Of a stretch of DNA of 64,000 bases, positions 10,156 to 22,797 are shown in pieces (position 1 is the first letter of the stretch; every line of letters begins with the position of its first letter). The notes beneath the pieces are model-generated. The model was not told the origin of the DNA, searched no databases, and saw nothing but the letters and a program-made list of their open reading frames with translations. This DNA is from Lineus longissimus. Taxonomy: Eukaryota > Nemertea > Pilidiophora > Heteronemertea > Lineidae. The DNA is taken from the NCBI RefSeq assembly GCF_910592395.1, contig NC_088326.1, positions 7,075,001-7,139,000 on the forward strand, read 5' to 3'. A program made the translations under genes and the position numbers.

Positions 10156-12699
10156 TTAGCAATGTTACATCACATATCATGCAGGTTTTTAATTTGACCT
10201 ACTTTTGAAAGTCCCAGAGGTCAAATGGCGTAAATTGGCCGTTCGAGATTAACTATGGCACGGTTCTTAACCGCCAAAGCTATGAACTTGAAACTTGGTA
10301 CTCTGATGCCAATTTTTGACCCGATCTGATTCTTGGTTTGGCCACCAGGTGGCCAAAACGGAAAAAGTAAGAAATGCAATTTCTTGCTTATTAGTGAATT
10401 GTTTTTAATGAAAATTTTTGTGGCAGAGACCTAGCAAGCATATATCAGATATGTTACGATTTTCGGATTTGACCGTGTTTTCTAGGTCACAGAGGTCAAA
10501 TTGTGTAAATTGGCCGCGTAACTATGGCACATTTCTTAACTGCTAAAGCTATGAACTTGAAAATTGGCACATATAACCCCCTACATCAGATAACCTCTGA
10601 CGCCGAATTTTTACTGGTTAGTTTTTGGTAAAAATTTTATGGTAGATACTCTTAGCAAGGATACATCACATATGACACGAGTTTTTGATTTGACGAACTT
10701 TTCAAGGTCACAGAGGTCAAATGGCGTAAATTGGCCATTTGAGCGTAACTGTGGAATGTTTGTTGACCCCTAAGGCTATGAACTTGAGACTTTGTACAAA
10801 GGACCCCCTAGGTCAGCTGACCTCTGACCCTGAATTTCAGTCCGGTCTTATTCTCGATTTGGCCACCAGGGGGCCAAAAGTGAAAACCTAGAAAGAGTGA
10901 TATCTCGCTTGTTGACTCACCGTAAGAGGAGTCTATACGATAGCGCTGTGTGCGGCGTCGTCGTTGTCGTCGTCGTCGTCCATCGTATCCTGTTTCATAA
11001 ACAGTGGCACGTTTCTTAATCGCTAGAGCTATGAACTTGAAACTTTGTACACAGCACCCCCTAGGTCAGGTGACCTCTGACACTGAATTCTCAACTTGGC
11101 CACCAGGGGGCCAAATGTCGATATCTAAAAAGTGTGATATCTCGCTTATTAGTGACTTGTTTTCGATGAAACTTTTGTTGTAGGTACTCATAGCAAATAT
11201 ACATCTTATATCATACGGGTTTTTAATTTGACCTACTTTTCAAGGTCACAGAGGTCATATGGCGTAAATTGGCCGTTAGAGAAACTATGGCACGTTTCTT
11301 AACCACTAAAGCTATGAACTTGAAACTTGGTACATATAACCCCCTATGTCACATAGCCTTTGGTGCTGAATTTCAGTTTGATCTGATTTTCAACTTTGCC
11401 ACCAGGGGGCCAAAAGTGGAAATCTAAAAAGTGTGATATCTCGCTTATAAGTGACTTGTTTTCGATTAAATTCTTATGGTAGGTACTCTTAGGAAGAATA
11501 CATCACATATCTTACTGGTTTTTAATTTGACCTACTTTTCAAGGTCACAGAGGTCATATGGCATAAATTGGCCGTTAGAGTGTAAACTATGGCAGGTTTC
11601 TTAACCAGTAAAGCTATGAACTTGAAACTTGGTGCATATAACCCCCTACATCAGATAACCTCTGATGCCGAATTTTTGCCCGATCTGATTCTTTATTCGG
11701 CCACCAGGGGGCCATAATGGAAAAAGTAAGAAGTGCAATATCTTGCTTATTTTTATTGATTCGTTTTCAATAACATTTTTATGGTAGGTTCTCCTAGCAA
11801 GGATACATCACATATCATATGAGTTTTTGATCTGACCTGCTTTTCAAGGTCACAGAGGTCAAATGGCGTAAATTGGTCGTTTGATTGTAACTATGGCACG
11901 TTTCTTAACCACTAAAGCTTTGAACTTGAAATTTGCTACACATGACTCCCTACGTCATGTAACCTCGGACACCGAATTTCGATCTGATCTGGTACTCAAC
12001 TTGGCCACCAGGAGGCCAAAACTAAAATAGGTAAAAAGTGCAATATCTCGTTTATTAGTGACTTGTTTTTGATGATTTTCTTATGGTACTTACTCCAAGC
12101 AACGATACATCACATGTCATACCGACTTTGGTTTGACCTATATACTATACATGTACAATGTTTCTTAACCTGGATGAATTCCAAAGCACCAAATATCTAT
12201 ACGATGAGCACAATGGCCCTTGGCCGTTTCATTAGTGATTCGTTTTAATAACATTTTTATGGCAGGTTCCCCTAAGAAGGATACATCACATATCATATGA
12301 GTTTTTGATCTGACCAGCTTTTCAAGGTCATAGAGGTCAAATGGCGTAAATTGGTCATTTGATTGTAACTATGGCACGCTTCTTAACCACTAAAGCTATG
12401 AACTTGAAATTTGGTACACGACTCCCTATGTCATGTAACCTCGGGCACCGAATCTTGATCTGATCTGGTACTCAACTTGGCCACCAGGAGGCCAAAACTA
12501 AAATAGGTAAAAAGTGCAATATCTCGTTTATTATTGACTTGTTTTTAATGATATTCTTATGGTACTTACTGCAAGCAACGATACATCACATGTCATACCG
12601 ACTTTGGTTTGACCTATATACTATACATGTACAATGTTTCTTAACCTGGATGAATTCCAAAGCACCAAATATCTATACGCCCCTTGCCGCTTAATTAGT

Positions 12700-12938
12700 A
12701 CTACGATTCTTACATGAGTCAAAAGTAGACATTCCAAGCAACACAATAATGTTACGCCCATAAAAATTGATTTAAAATTGACGGAGCTACGGCATTCAGT
12801 TAGGCAATTGGCAGCCTTGATAAATACATGCTAATGCATGCCAAATGGCACACCTTAAAAAGCACTCATTGGACAACCGTAGGGAATCACCAGAAATTAC
12901 ATCATCGCTGGTCGAAATAAAAAATAGATTGGTTCCCG
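12700..12938 (-). mobile_element. HINE-2 element, 3' part of the interrupted copy
   Basis: From CTACGATTCTTACATGAG this matches the reverse complement of 54000-54218 and then of 58955-58980, a segment missing from the 53.6-kb copy. It continues exactly where 9113 stops in the HINE-2 consensus. Confidence 0.75.
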
Positions 12939-13073
12939 ATCGACTCACTAGGGATACGCAGTAAGGCACAATGTCATGAAAAACGACCCTTTGTAAATTC
13001 CGTCACCTTTTGCAGGACAGGTCAGTTTCTTTAATAAAGTTAATTTTGTTGACTCCTGTAATCTCTACCTGAT

Positions 13074-14528
13074 TTTTGACTCACCGTCGGGAGTCTATAC
13101 GATAGCCCTGTGTCCGTCGTCCGACGTCCGTCGTCCGTATCCTGTGTGGCACGTTTCTTAACCACTTGTGCTATGAACTTGAAACTTTGTACACATTATG
13201 ACCTAGGTCGCATGACCTCTGGCAGCGAATTTTGAGCCGGTCTGATTTTTCAGCTGGGCACCAGGGGGCTAAAACCAAAAACTTAAAAAGTGCGATAAAT
13301 CATTTATCACTGATTTGTTTTTGCTAAAATGTTTATGGTGGGTACCCCTAGCAAGGATACATCACATATCATACGAGTTTTATTTGACCTACTTGTCAAG
13401 GTCACAGAGGTCAAACTCTAAAATTTCACCGATTGTGGCACGTTTTGTCTTTATTCGTCCTATAGTCTTTAAATTTGGTATGTAGACACCTGTTACGTTA
13501 TGTTGACAAAAAATCAGGTCGATGTGGCGTACTTTTCAAAGTCACAGAGGTCAAATGGGTGTGAATTGGCCGTTTTGTGTGTAAATATGGTACGTTTCTT
13601 AACCATAAAGCTATGAACTTTAAACTTGGTACACATGCCCACCATAGTCAGATGACCTGTGATTCGGTCCGGTCTGATTCTTGACTTGGCCACCAGGGGG
13701 CCAAAACAAAAATTTGAATAGTGCCATATCTCGCTTATTACTGATTAGTTTTTGCTAAAACATTTATGGTAGATACTCTTAGCAAGGATACATCACATAT
13801 GATACGGGTTTTTCATTTGACGTACCTGTCAAGGTAACAGAGGCCAAATGGCGTAAATTGGCCATTTGAGCGTAACTGTGGAACGTTTGTTAACCCCTAA
13901 GGCTATGAACCTAAGACTTTGTACAAGGGACCTCCTAGGTCAGCTGACCACTGACCCTGAATTTCAGTCCGGTCTGATTCTGACTTGACCACCACGGGGC
14001 CAAAAGTGAAAACCTAGAAAGTGTGATATCTCGCTTATTAGTGATTCGTTTTCAATAACATTTTCATGGAAGGTTCTCCTAGCAATGATACATCACATAT
14101 CGTATGATTTTTTGATCTCACCTGCTTTTCAAGGTCACAGAGGTCAAATGGCGTAAATTGGTCGTTTGATTGTTTGATTGTAACTATGGCACGTTTCTTA
14201 ACCACTAAAGCTATGAACTTGAAATTTGGTACACATGACTCCCTACGTCATGTAACCTCGGACACCGAATTTCGATCTGATCTGGTACTCAACTTGGCCA
14301 CCAGGAGGCCAAAACCAAAATAGGTAAAAAGTGCAATATCTCGTTTATTAGTGACTTGTTTTTGATGATATTCTTATGGTACTTACTCCAAGCAACGATA
14401 CATTACATGTCATACAGACTTTGGTTTGACCTATATACTATACATGTACAATGTTTCTTAACCTGGCTGAATTCCAAAGCACCAAATATCTATACGGTGA
14501 GCACACTGGCCCCTGGCCGTTTCATTTT
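13074..14528 (+). mobile_element. HINE-1 tandem-repeat element, copy c
   Basis: The left end is TTTTTGACTCACCGTCGGGA with a GTCGTCC-rich tract. About five monomers follow, and the right end is GGTGAGCACACTGGCCCC with TTTCATTTTA. The structure is the same as copy a, including intact AGGTCACAGAGGTCA motifs near 13398 and 14128. Confidence 0.65.
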
Positions 14529-15062
14529 AAAAAGACAGTGGTGTTAGTCCCAAACTCATGAAACTGGTCATTTCTATTTATTTTGACCCGGCTACCTCTC
14601 GATTACAGACAGCATTTTGTATCCTTGGTTGTGCTCTACAACTCAACTGTTATCAAAATTGCTGACATTTTCGCATTGCTACAATAAAAGACCTAATACC
14701 GAAACCACATGTCTGTTGACTGTGCTTTAATAGAGACTGGAGTCATGCCTATAGTCTCTTAAAGCACAGTGAACAGACACCACTATACCGCCGCACACTC
14801 AGAAACCACAACCGTCCACCCCTCCATGCTACCTTAATACTTCTGGGTCATTGTGCATTGTTCGGGTGGGCTGCCTGGAAGGGATTGGCGGGAGGGCTAC
14901 TTTAGTACCTCTGGCGTTAAAATATTGTAGTAAGGATCAAAATATATATCTTTTAGAGAAAGGAGGGGTGACCCACTTCTTATACGTGGTGCTAGATGTA
15001 GAACGGAGACATATTGCCGGTCGTTTTTTAATCATGTGGAGGGCACGTGGATTGCCCTGCCT
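14529..15062. other. No firm gene; contains an inverted repeat
   Basis: The stretch holds the inverted repeat at 14711-14778. A frame open over 14851-15066 lacks an ATG start and has no known domain; its stop overlaps the start of the small ORF at 15063. Confidence 0.4.
14711..14778. repeat. Inverted repeat, 26-bp arms, 16-bp loop
   Basis: GTCTGTTGACTGTGCTTTAA and its near-inverse (GCACAGTGAACAGAC end) form a hairpin. One arm plus the loop recurs at about 17047-17090 beside a 430-bp family fragment. Confidence 0.7.
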
Positions 15063-15206
15063 ATGAGTGTGCGTTGTGCGGCGTGTCCTTACGCCTTTAA
15101 GCGATCCGTCAGGGACTTTTATGAAAGCCAGCTGATGGAGCGTTTTGACCCGGACAACGCGTGCTCATGGGTTGGGCGTTGCAGGTGTCCTTTTTGCCGC
15201 TATTAA
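15063..15206 (+). CDS. Small cysteine-rich ORF, 47 codons, unknown
   Basis: The ATG at 15063 overlaps the TGA of the frame upstream (ATGA). The peptide begins MSVRCAACPYAF and ends CRCPFCRY, giving a CxxC plus CxCxxC pattern that could bind one zinc ion. It contains no introns or poly(A) signal of its own. It is too short to assign; it could be a fragment of an old viral or transposon gene, or chance. No function is proposed. Confidence 0.25.
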   Translation: MSVRCAACPYAFKRSVRDFYESQLMERFDPDNACSWVGRCRCPFCRY

Positions 15207-15708
15207 AAGAATGCTTTTACATGTTTTATTAAAATCATTATACTCTTTTAGGGGTCCCTTGAATGGGTCTTAATTGACCCTTTGGCGCTCCCTTTTGGGC
15301 ACCTAGTTTTACTGTTATTTCGACCATATGTTTTATTTGTATTTTCATCACAATGATCATAAGCCATTGTAAGGCCACTAGCAACTCTGTACCCATTTTT
15401 TGGCTTGAAATCGCCTCATTGGAAGGTTGGCGAAAAGCTCACCGTGGTGTATTTGCCTTCAATTTTCAAATGGCCATTGGAACCAAGCCTTTTCAAATTA
15501 ACCTATTCACCTCTAGTTTCTTTATCTGTCGTCTAAAAGGGCATTATTAAACATCACAAACCCATTAAGGTGGCACTACACAGTTTGGACGGGGTCCGTT
15601 TTGTCCCCCCCCCGCAGAGAAATGTAGTTCTTAAGACGCAGGCCGTTTCCAAGTTCATGAATGGATCCATCCTCGCGTTGTTTTTTGTATCATTGTTGTT
15701 AGCGACTA
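15207..15708. other. No gene seen
   Basis: No credible ORF, repeat or RNA feature. A short C-run lies near 15604. Confidence 0.5.
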
Positions 15709-16262
15709 CACCCATTTCGCCTATTCACCATTTTGCCTATTCACCATTTCACCAACACCCATTTTCGCCTATTCACCATTTCACCTACACACATTTTCGC
15801 CTATTCACCATTTCGCTTATTCACCATTTACCTACACCCATTTTCACCCATTTCGCTTACAATCGAGATTTTTGGTGCAAAATTTTGTTATTTTACATCT
15901 AGACCACTCACACCTCATAATATTCATATTCATCAGCGCTGATTTCTCAATACAATATCTTCGATCCAGTTTTTATAAGAATCAATACATGTATATGTCC
16001 CCTCCAGACTTGTCCCTTCTTTTTTAGTGATAGGGTGGTACTGCTTTTTTTGAGGGTTAGGACAGGGTAAAAAAAAGGCTTAATTGAGAAAATAACCAAA
16101 ATTTAGTTTTCAAATGCCAATTGTTCTGTTGGCTGAGTAACAGCGCAGCCCATAGGTGGCACTCTAACTTACTACATTTTTTTGTAGACGATATGGGTGT
16201 AGGCGAAATAATAAATATACCCGAAATGGTGAATGGGCAAAATGGGTGTAGGCGAAATGTGA
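15709..16262. mobile_element. Foldback element with repetitive arms
   Basis: The left arm (15709-15870) repeats CGCCTATTCACCATTT about six times with variants. The right arm (16190-16262) carries the inverse (AAATGGTGAATGGGC, GGGTGTAGGCGAAAT). Inverted arms made of short tandem motifs are typical of foldback elements. No coding sequence and no clear target-site duplication. Confidence 0.5.
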
Positions 16263-16372
16263 GTACGCCGTTGATATTGCTACTGCGCAGCGCGGAGTAC
16301 TTGAATCAATGGAGTGTACAGTTAACATGTTGTTTTCATCACACTGAATCAAATCTGAATTTGTTTAGTCTA

Positions 16373-16667
16373 GACGCAAGGGCCCAAAGCGCCGCGTAGC
16401 GGCAAAAAAGCGAAGCTGGCGAAACATTTATAACGGGTCACCGTCACTTATTATAGGACTTATAGCGCATTTACGGTGTTGCAACTATTTTGCTTTATAG
16501 TGTCACCAGGAAAGAAGAGCATGCGACCTAACGCCGATCTATTCGTATGAGTGATAATTAGAAGGTATATAGTAGGAATTATCAATAAAATAATCGTTTC
16601 ATGTCGTCTTTTGAGGGCATTTTTGATTGTAAAAAATATATGTGTACGTCACCGGAGTCTCTGCAGT
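16373..16667 (+). repeat. Dispersed repeat R3, copy 2
   Basis: This matches 8080-8372 in order and orientation (ACGCAAGGGCCCAAAGCGCC, GCATGCGACCTAACGCC). The flanks are unrelated. Confidence 0.75.
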
Positions 16668-16738
16668 GATAATTTTATCACAGCAGTCTCTCGCAAGTAG
16701 AAGTTTTTTACCTGTTAGTTCTTCACTTATTGGTCTCA

Positions 16739-16942
16739 ATGTCTGGCGCAAAGCCAAACGTTTTCCATTACGATTTCACTACGATATTTGACAAGAAGGA
16801 GCAGTGCGCGAGATATGCTAATGAGCAGACTAAGAATGTTCCATATCGCGCTAAGCTGACCACTGCTGACCATGACAGGCGTGCATTGGACTGGTACAGG
16901 TTGGAACTGAACATTAAATATGCGGGTGGTGACGCTGTCTGA
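16739..16942 (+). CDS. Hypothetical ORF, 67 codons
   Basis: The ORF starts at ATG 16739 with MSGAKPNVFHYDF and ends with TGA. It is hydrophilic, with no domain, signal peptide or membrane segment. It could be a fragment of a longer decayed gene. Nothing around it helps. Confidence 0.15.
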   Translation: MSGAKPNVFHYDFTTIFDKKEQCARYANEQTKNVPYRAKLTTADHDRRALDWYRLELNIKYAGGDAV

Positions 16943-17044
16943 TGAGAAGTTGGTCGTGACTGATGCATCTTGGACTTGTCAACAGCATCGTTCAATCATT
17001 GCTCTCTGAGCTGCCTTGATTCTGTACTCACCCAAATACTCAGA

Positions 17045-17310
17045 CTTGTTGACTGTGCTTTAAGAGAGACTGGCGCCATGCCTAGTCTCCCTTTGATTCA
17101 ACTGAGAACTAAACCCGCTTGTCTGCCAAAGTCATCGTCAGAATGTTATACCATTCTTTCTTGTGTCATGCTTAGTTATTCATGCTACAAGCTTTGTGGC
17201 GTGCCCTTACGCAGTAATTTGAAGTCACGAGTAACGAAACTTGTCACATATCATAGTTTTTATTAGACTGAATAAAAACTGTTCCCTGTCAAGTATATTC
17301 ACGAACTCGC
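17045..17310 (-). repeat. Fragment of the 430-bp repeat family
   Basis: From about 17093 the sequence reads TTGATTCAACTGAGAACTAA, then GTCATCGTCAGAATGTTATA, ending GTATATTCACGAACTCGCGA. This is the reverse complement of units in 25.4-27.0 kb. It is a single partial unit. Confidence 0.8.
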
Positions 17311-17834
17311 GAGACATCCCCGTCTTGTAAAATCAGCAATTAGACTTAGTGCAAATTATACTTATCAAGGTAAAGCATATCAGAATAGCCGTATCTTTAG
17401 AGTACGAGAGTTCGTGTCCTAGGAAGCAGTTGTTTAAAAGCATGATAACTCGGAAACCCAAATCAACAAAAATCTTATTGACTTTCCTTCTTTGCCTGAT
17501 TTTTGTTGATTGCGATAACTTGGCGTACAGAGCGTACAGAGCGTACAGAAGCGTACAGAAGCGTTCCCCCTCAACGCCCCGTCACATTTTGCTCAATTCA
17601 TGATGGATAGCTATGGGGCTCAACCTTACCGAAATATTTATAGGACATACAGGGCTTTATCTTTAAAAAAAGGTTTCGAATAACGGCGCAATGAGATATT
17701 GCACCCGAAAGCAATGAAAAAGTTTACGGACGCACGACAGACAACCACTTCCCACTAAAAACTGGCTCGTCAGGGAATACAGCTGAGAAAGTAAAATATA
17801 CCTTCCATCTCGCGGCCTTTAACCCCGAACCAAA
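17311..17834. other. No gene seen
   Basis: The only notable feature is a short GCGTACAGA repeat at about 17523-17560. Confidence 0.5.
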
Positions 17835-18523
17835 ATGAAATGGAAGGGATTTACCAAGAAGTCTGTTTACCAACATGGAATGACATCCAGTTCCGTTCAT
17901 CTATGCACAGATTGTTATTTTGTAACGTCAGCTTATGCAGATATCGTCTGCTCGTATGTGTTTGCCCAGTTCCAGGGAGCGTACTTTGACAGTGGCAAGG
18001 TTATTGATGATTGTAATTGTACGCAGGTGGTGATTAATCATGATGCTGAAGAGGATACCTCGGAAGAGTATGATGATGAATTTAATTTGGTGTGGGGAGG
18101 CGAGTTTTCCACCCATGCATTCATGAACGTACTAGTTTAAAGGCCAGTTTATACTCGCCAAACCACATGCGGAACGATATTTTAGTCGCTGCTTTAGTCG
18201 ATATTTTAGTCGGCGAGAGCGCCGGAAACCCCTGTGTAACAAGGAATTGTGACATGCAGAACACGAGCAAACTGTTTCTGGATCAGCTAGGACACATCAC
18301 GGATTTCAATCGGTACATAGCATCTGCAAAAGATGTTGACGACAATTCTAAGGCAATATTCCGGCAAAAAATGCTTGCTACATCGTTATTGAAATTCTCG
18401 AGGAAAAATTCTTTGCTAGCCAAGTTGAATATTCAGCAAGAACAGTTTCAAGTGGAAGAAGAGGAAGATATTGCAGAATGTGATCCTAGGCCTAATGTTA
18501 AATTGTTTCAGACACAGTCATGA
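17835..18523 (+). CDS. Two overlapping hypothetical ORFs, possibly one shifted gene
   Basis: The first ORF (17835-18140, ATG start) has 101 residues and an acidic segment HDAEEDTSEEYDDEF. The second, in another frame, is open to 18523 with its first ATG near 18167, and has a hydrophobic stretch (ILVAALVDILVG) and an acidic EEEEDIAE tail. The overlap suggests a frameshift within one decayed gene, or two exons with unseen junctions. No family is recognised. Confidence 0.25.
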
Positions 18524-21500
18524 TAATGATCTGTATTACTTCAACAGTAATAGTTTTCCACCCGGTGAATCACCACTGATACCTTTCCCAATAGATTCGC
18601 TCAGACATTAGGGGACAACTTCCTTGCCTGCCTGCCTGCCTGCCTGCCATCCAACATTTTTCAAGTTGCCCTCTTCCTCCAATGAAGTCTACAATCGGAG
18701 GTGGAACACGTCGATATTTTGCATAAACCATTGCTTCAAAGTTTTCTGCCTTTAGTATGCCGAAAGTATTATTTTACCAGACCGTTTATTCCTCTGGGCC
18801 GTAATCAAATCCAATACCTGAAACAAATATTGATATTGTTCGGAAGCATAGTAGGACAACTCTCCATGGAATAAAATGATAATAATTAAACTTGAATACT
18901 AAACAATCTTTTTGTTCAAATGGATCGTAGTTCTCTTAAGTTTCTATATCTTCCATTTAAATTTTCCTTAGTTCGTGAAAAAAGATTTAAGAAATTATTT
19001 TGCTCGCGAAATCGGTAACAGGTCCGTCGAGTAGCAAATACTCACCAGCATATGGTTGGATTAGATTCTTCATCATTGGCAATAATTCGACTCCAAGGTG
19101 ACCTCAATATCAGTTCCTTGGAGAAAACCGGACTCTGCTATGCCAAATCTGCCATCTTGATGCAAGCTGTGATCGATTGAAAACTCCACTTCAATAAGCT
19201 TAAATATCAACCTTCTGAATTTGTGTTCTATAAAACCAATTTTTAGTAGCTATTTGGTTGCAATCATCCCGTGTGCGAACGGCCACAAAGCCCCGCATTT
19301 TTCATATACTATACCACTCATAGTTTTCTTTCCGATACGGTAGCTTTACTTAGCTAGGAATTCCCGGGTGCTAAAATTCGCAACGTAACACGTCTCCCTG
19401 CTTCAGATATTGGAAACGTATGGGTACCTCTGTGATCCATTGCTCACAAAGGCGCAACATCGTCCGTCCTGAAATATCGTTTGGGACGCCTTCTTCGTTA
19501 CCTTTGCCTTAAAAATTTTTACAGGAGGTTCAGCTCTTCGTCAAACGACTCATTTACATATATAGTATGAACTCAATCTGCCTTTACTCAACCGTAGAAC
19601 AATCAATTATTTTAATCAGAAATTGTTGATGATGCGGAGTAGATAAGAATGAAGATTCCTATGCCGTTTTGAAAACCTCGAAATGTAATGAGATATCGGA
19701 AATTCACCGGTCTTTCTTTATTGACACTATTGCAGTTGTCATTATCCGCAAAATAATCATCTAAAACTAACAATTATATCATAGAATATAGACGCCTACA
19801 GGAGGTGTCGGAGCTCTCATAACTTTACGCAGATGCTATGCAATGCTAACCGAAAGCATTGTAAATGTAACCTGAATGGGGGGTGTTCTGGTAGCGGCAA
19901 TATCAGTTAGCTGTGGAAGCAAATGTACCATTCTCTACTTGAAACCGGATTAAAACATCTTAAATATCGGTGATATTTTTCAAAAACTCTGGATTTTTGA
20001 AGTGTACATAAAGAGCCAGGTAATCAGCATACACCGGCTCTAACCGCGCAACTTCATCACTTTCAGCAAGATCATTATGTCTCTCTCTGCAACTGGTCAC
20101 TTGCATGACATTCTTGCAAATTCGTAAGTACCTATTTTCCGTGTACAGAATATTAACTGTTGACAATCAATGCAAATTGCTGATAAAAAAACACGCTGTT
20201 TATTGACATATAATCAAGAATACCTCATTCTACAAATAAATATGAGAAGAAATGTGTTTATTATGCAATTCGAGAAAATTGCGAACATTTGATGATAACA
20301 GAATTATTGCTCATAATTTGCCATCAAATAGTTAACAGGCGGAGAGGACTGAACCGGAGATATATGATCAATAATGAGAAGCTGACGAGCCATCTAATCA
20401 ACAATCAATGGCAGCCCTTTATTTCCGATCCCTTATCAAAAGATTAGTTAAAAGTTACCAAAAGACCACAGCGCAAGACGTAGCAACCGATTATTCTTGC
20501 ATTTAGCATTCGGCAACAGGTTGAAAACCTCACCCCTGACACTTTGAATTTGGTTACCCAGCTACAACAACAATATGCAATTGTTTCAAGGAAGCCACCA
20601 CTGGCTACCACGACTTGGCAGTCTTCCAATATCATGTCAGTGAAAAGGAACGGTAAAGGGTACAATCAAAGAGGTATCCCTTCATCGCCCTTGGTTAAAC
20701 GACTGTACTTATATGAAGTTTCGGGGGTTCAGCGCTTACTAGGGCACTGCTTCGATAACCAGACCACCATCAAGTGCTTTAGTGGCGGACGCTGCGAGCG
20801 TCGTGGAGGAATGCATAAAATCTAACGAGTACTTTTTTCAAGCACGAGATATTTTTAAGTAAAACTCCAGGATTCATCGGTAAAAGTAAAAACTAAGTTA
20901 GCGGCTGCACTTCGTTGTTGAAATGCATAAGTGAGGTTTTGCTACTCCATCCCTCGAGTCATCTCTTGTAGCGTTCGAGTTCGAGTCATCTTTTGTAACG
21001 AGTCATCTTTACTCGGAGATTAACATGATATCATCGGAATAAAGCAGTAATCGCACTTTTTATTTACAGCCTCACCCTAGTTCATTGATAAGTGATGCAC
21101 GCGTTTGTATCCGTGTAAATTGCCCTTAACGTGTTAATGAATCGACCTCCTCTTAAAAGTAGCAGTTACTTATGTAACATTCGGTTCCGGTCTACAAGAT
21201 TGATTGAAAGCTTTCATTGAAATCAACATAACACAAACGTCTCTTGCTTTAGTAGTTTTCTATTTCATAGCACCTGTCAGCGCGTATCAATGATCAAGGC
21301 AATTTCTTCCTTGTCGGAATCCATTTTATTCTTCGCATAGAACATTGTATATTGCTGCAAGTGTTATCAATATACTGTCATTGTCTCCCGATATGTGAAT
21401 TAAGGCTGATAACACGGTATCTTAACATGTCTAAAAGGTCTTGAAGGACATTGCTTTTATTCCATACACATATGTGCAAGTAATTCGTTTGGTATCTCAG

Positions 21501-22797
21501 TTCCTTTAACATTTTAAACTCTTTAATTACCTTCCAGACTTCTCCTCGATCGAGGCGTTAAGAACAAAACCATCGTCGAATGTCATATTACATTCCAAGT
21601 CTTGTACCATCTCGTTTTGTTGGTCTGGAACGCACTTCTCTAGTTTGGTATTCGTCTACCTTTTCGTATAAGATATTGCAATCATCCCTATACACTGCTC
21701 TACTGTAGTAAATTTCTTTGCCGGGGCAGAGTATTTAATTTCCATGAGGGCTAGAACGTGAGAAAACCCACACAGCTCAGTTTCTTTGTGCAACAGCTGC
21801 AACAGCTTAAGAATCGGTTTGACTATATACATAATTATGTGTAGGTTTTTGGCTGTATAAAGAGTAGTTTATGTCATTTCTTGGACACAACGTGGACACC
21901 AAAGCATATCGGATTTCCAGGGAGCTTAACCAATACAACGATGCTGTAAGGGGAGACCAGTATCCAAACAACAAACTTAAAAAAGAAGGCAATATGCAGT
22001 TTTAATCTACTGGCAGTTGCTCTATTAGCGTATTTGATTCAAGCCATATTTGATAAACTTCTAGTGATGTACACCGATCAATAAATCCGGAAACCTATTG
22101 CGAATAGGGTATTGGCAAAGTTTATTGATGCGATTAATCAAGACAACTATGATAACCATTGTTTAATGATTTATGAGCTGCTTGCAATTCTTTTGGAAAG
22201 AAAACTTAAGTGATTTCTGACTAAAAGTAGACCTAAATAACCTCGCTGTTCCAGCGGAATTAAACACACAGTCTGATGAGGACTTTTTCCAGCTCATGTT
22301 TCTAACATTCCGACAGGCGAAATCGGTGTAAAGCGTATCAGTCACAAAGGGCTTTGTGTACTCATTGCTGCAATCGAACAGTGACCTGAGGTATGATCTG
22401 TAAAGACCATCATTATAGGTTATGAGATGGCAAATATCTATAATGAGAAATTTAACTATAATGCGAAAGTTCTTGAACCGCGCTTGGAAGTTCATGACAG
22501 AAAGCAGAAAAATTCCTGGATATGAGTGTAGTTTCTTGAAATCTCGGAATCCGCAATAAGTCCACATGGGCTATCCAGTCCCTAATACTTTCAGCATCAG
22601 TCTTTGCCACCTCGTTATCTAAAGGAAAGTTTTACTTCCATCAGTGTTGTATATAAATCAACTAGTCCAGTTCTGCTGATGCGGGGGGCGCCAATTAGGG
22701 CTGTGTCCCTACCAACACCTTTTCATTCATACAGAGGCACAGAGTGATAGAATGTGGAAAAGACACCCGACACCCTTAAAGACATCAATATGTCCAT
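18524..22797. other. 4.3 kb without recognisable genes
   Basis: Low-copy-looking sequence. The longest frames (22163-22567 minus, 134 codons; 20544-20825 plus, 93 codons; 19960-20166 minus) have no known motif and no consistent exon signals. A TGCC microsatellite is at about 18626-18647. None of the repeat families seen elsewhere in the window enter here, which sets it apart from both sides. Confidence 0.5.
18626..18647. repeat. (TGCC)n microsatellite
   Basis: Five to six perfect TGCC units. Confidence 0.9.

Larger units (their letters stand above)
9114..12699 (+). mobile_element. HINE-1 tandem-repeat element, copy b (about nine monomers)
   Basis: The left end TTTTGGCTCACCGTAGGGGA is followed by a CGT-rich microsatellite, then a chain of roughly 300-bp monomers. 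At 10915 a second left end (GACTCACCGTAAGAGGAG) is embedded, so two elements are fused. The right end at about 12670-12699 is a decayed form of the usual GGTGAGC hairpin end. The monomers carry AGGTCACAGAGGTCA repeatedly. A Harbinger foldback sits inside (9398-10155). No HINE-1 gene is present. Confidence 0.65.

Noticed and set aside
9256-10208. Several 70-90 codon ORFs on both strands
   Set aside because: They come from the inverted arms of the Harbinger foldback, so each appears twice as mirror copies.
827-14528. CRISPR-like array, because of regularly spaced repeats
   Set aside because: Repeat units are about 300 bp, diverged throughout, without short direct repeats and unique spacers, and this is animal DNA.
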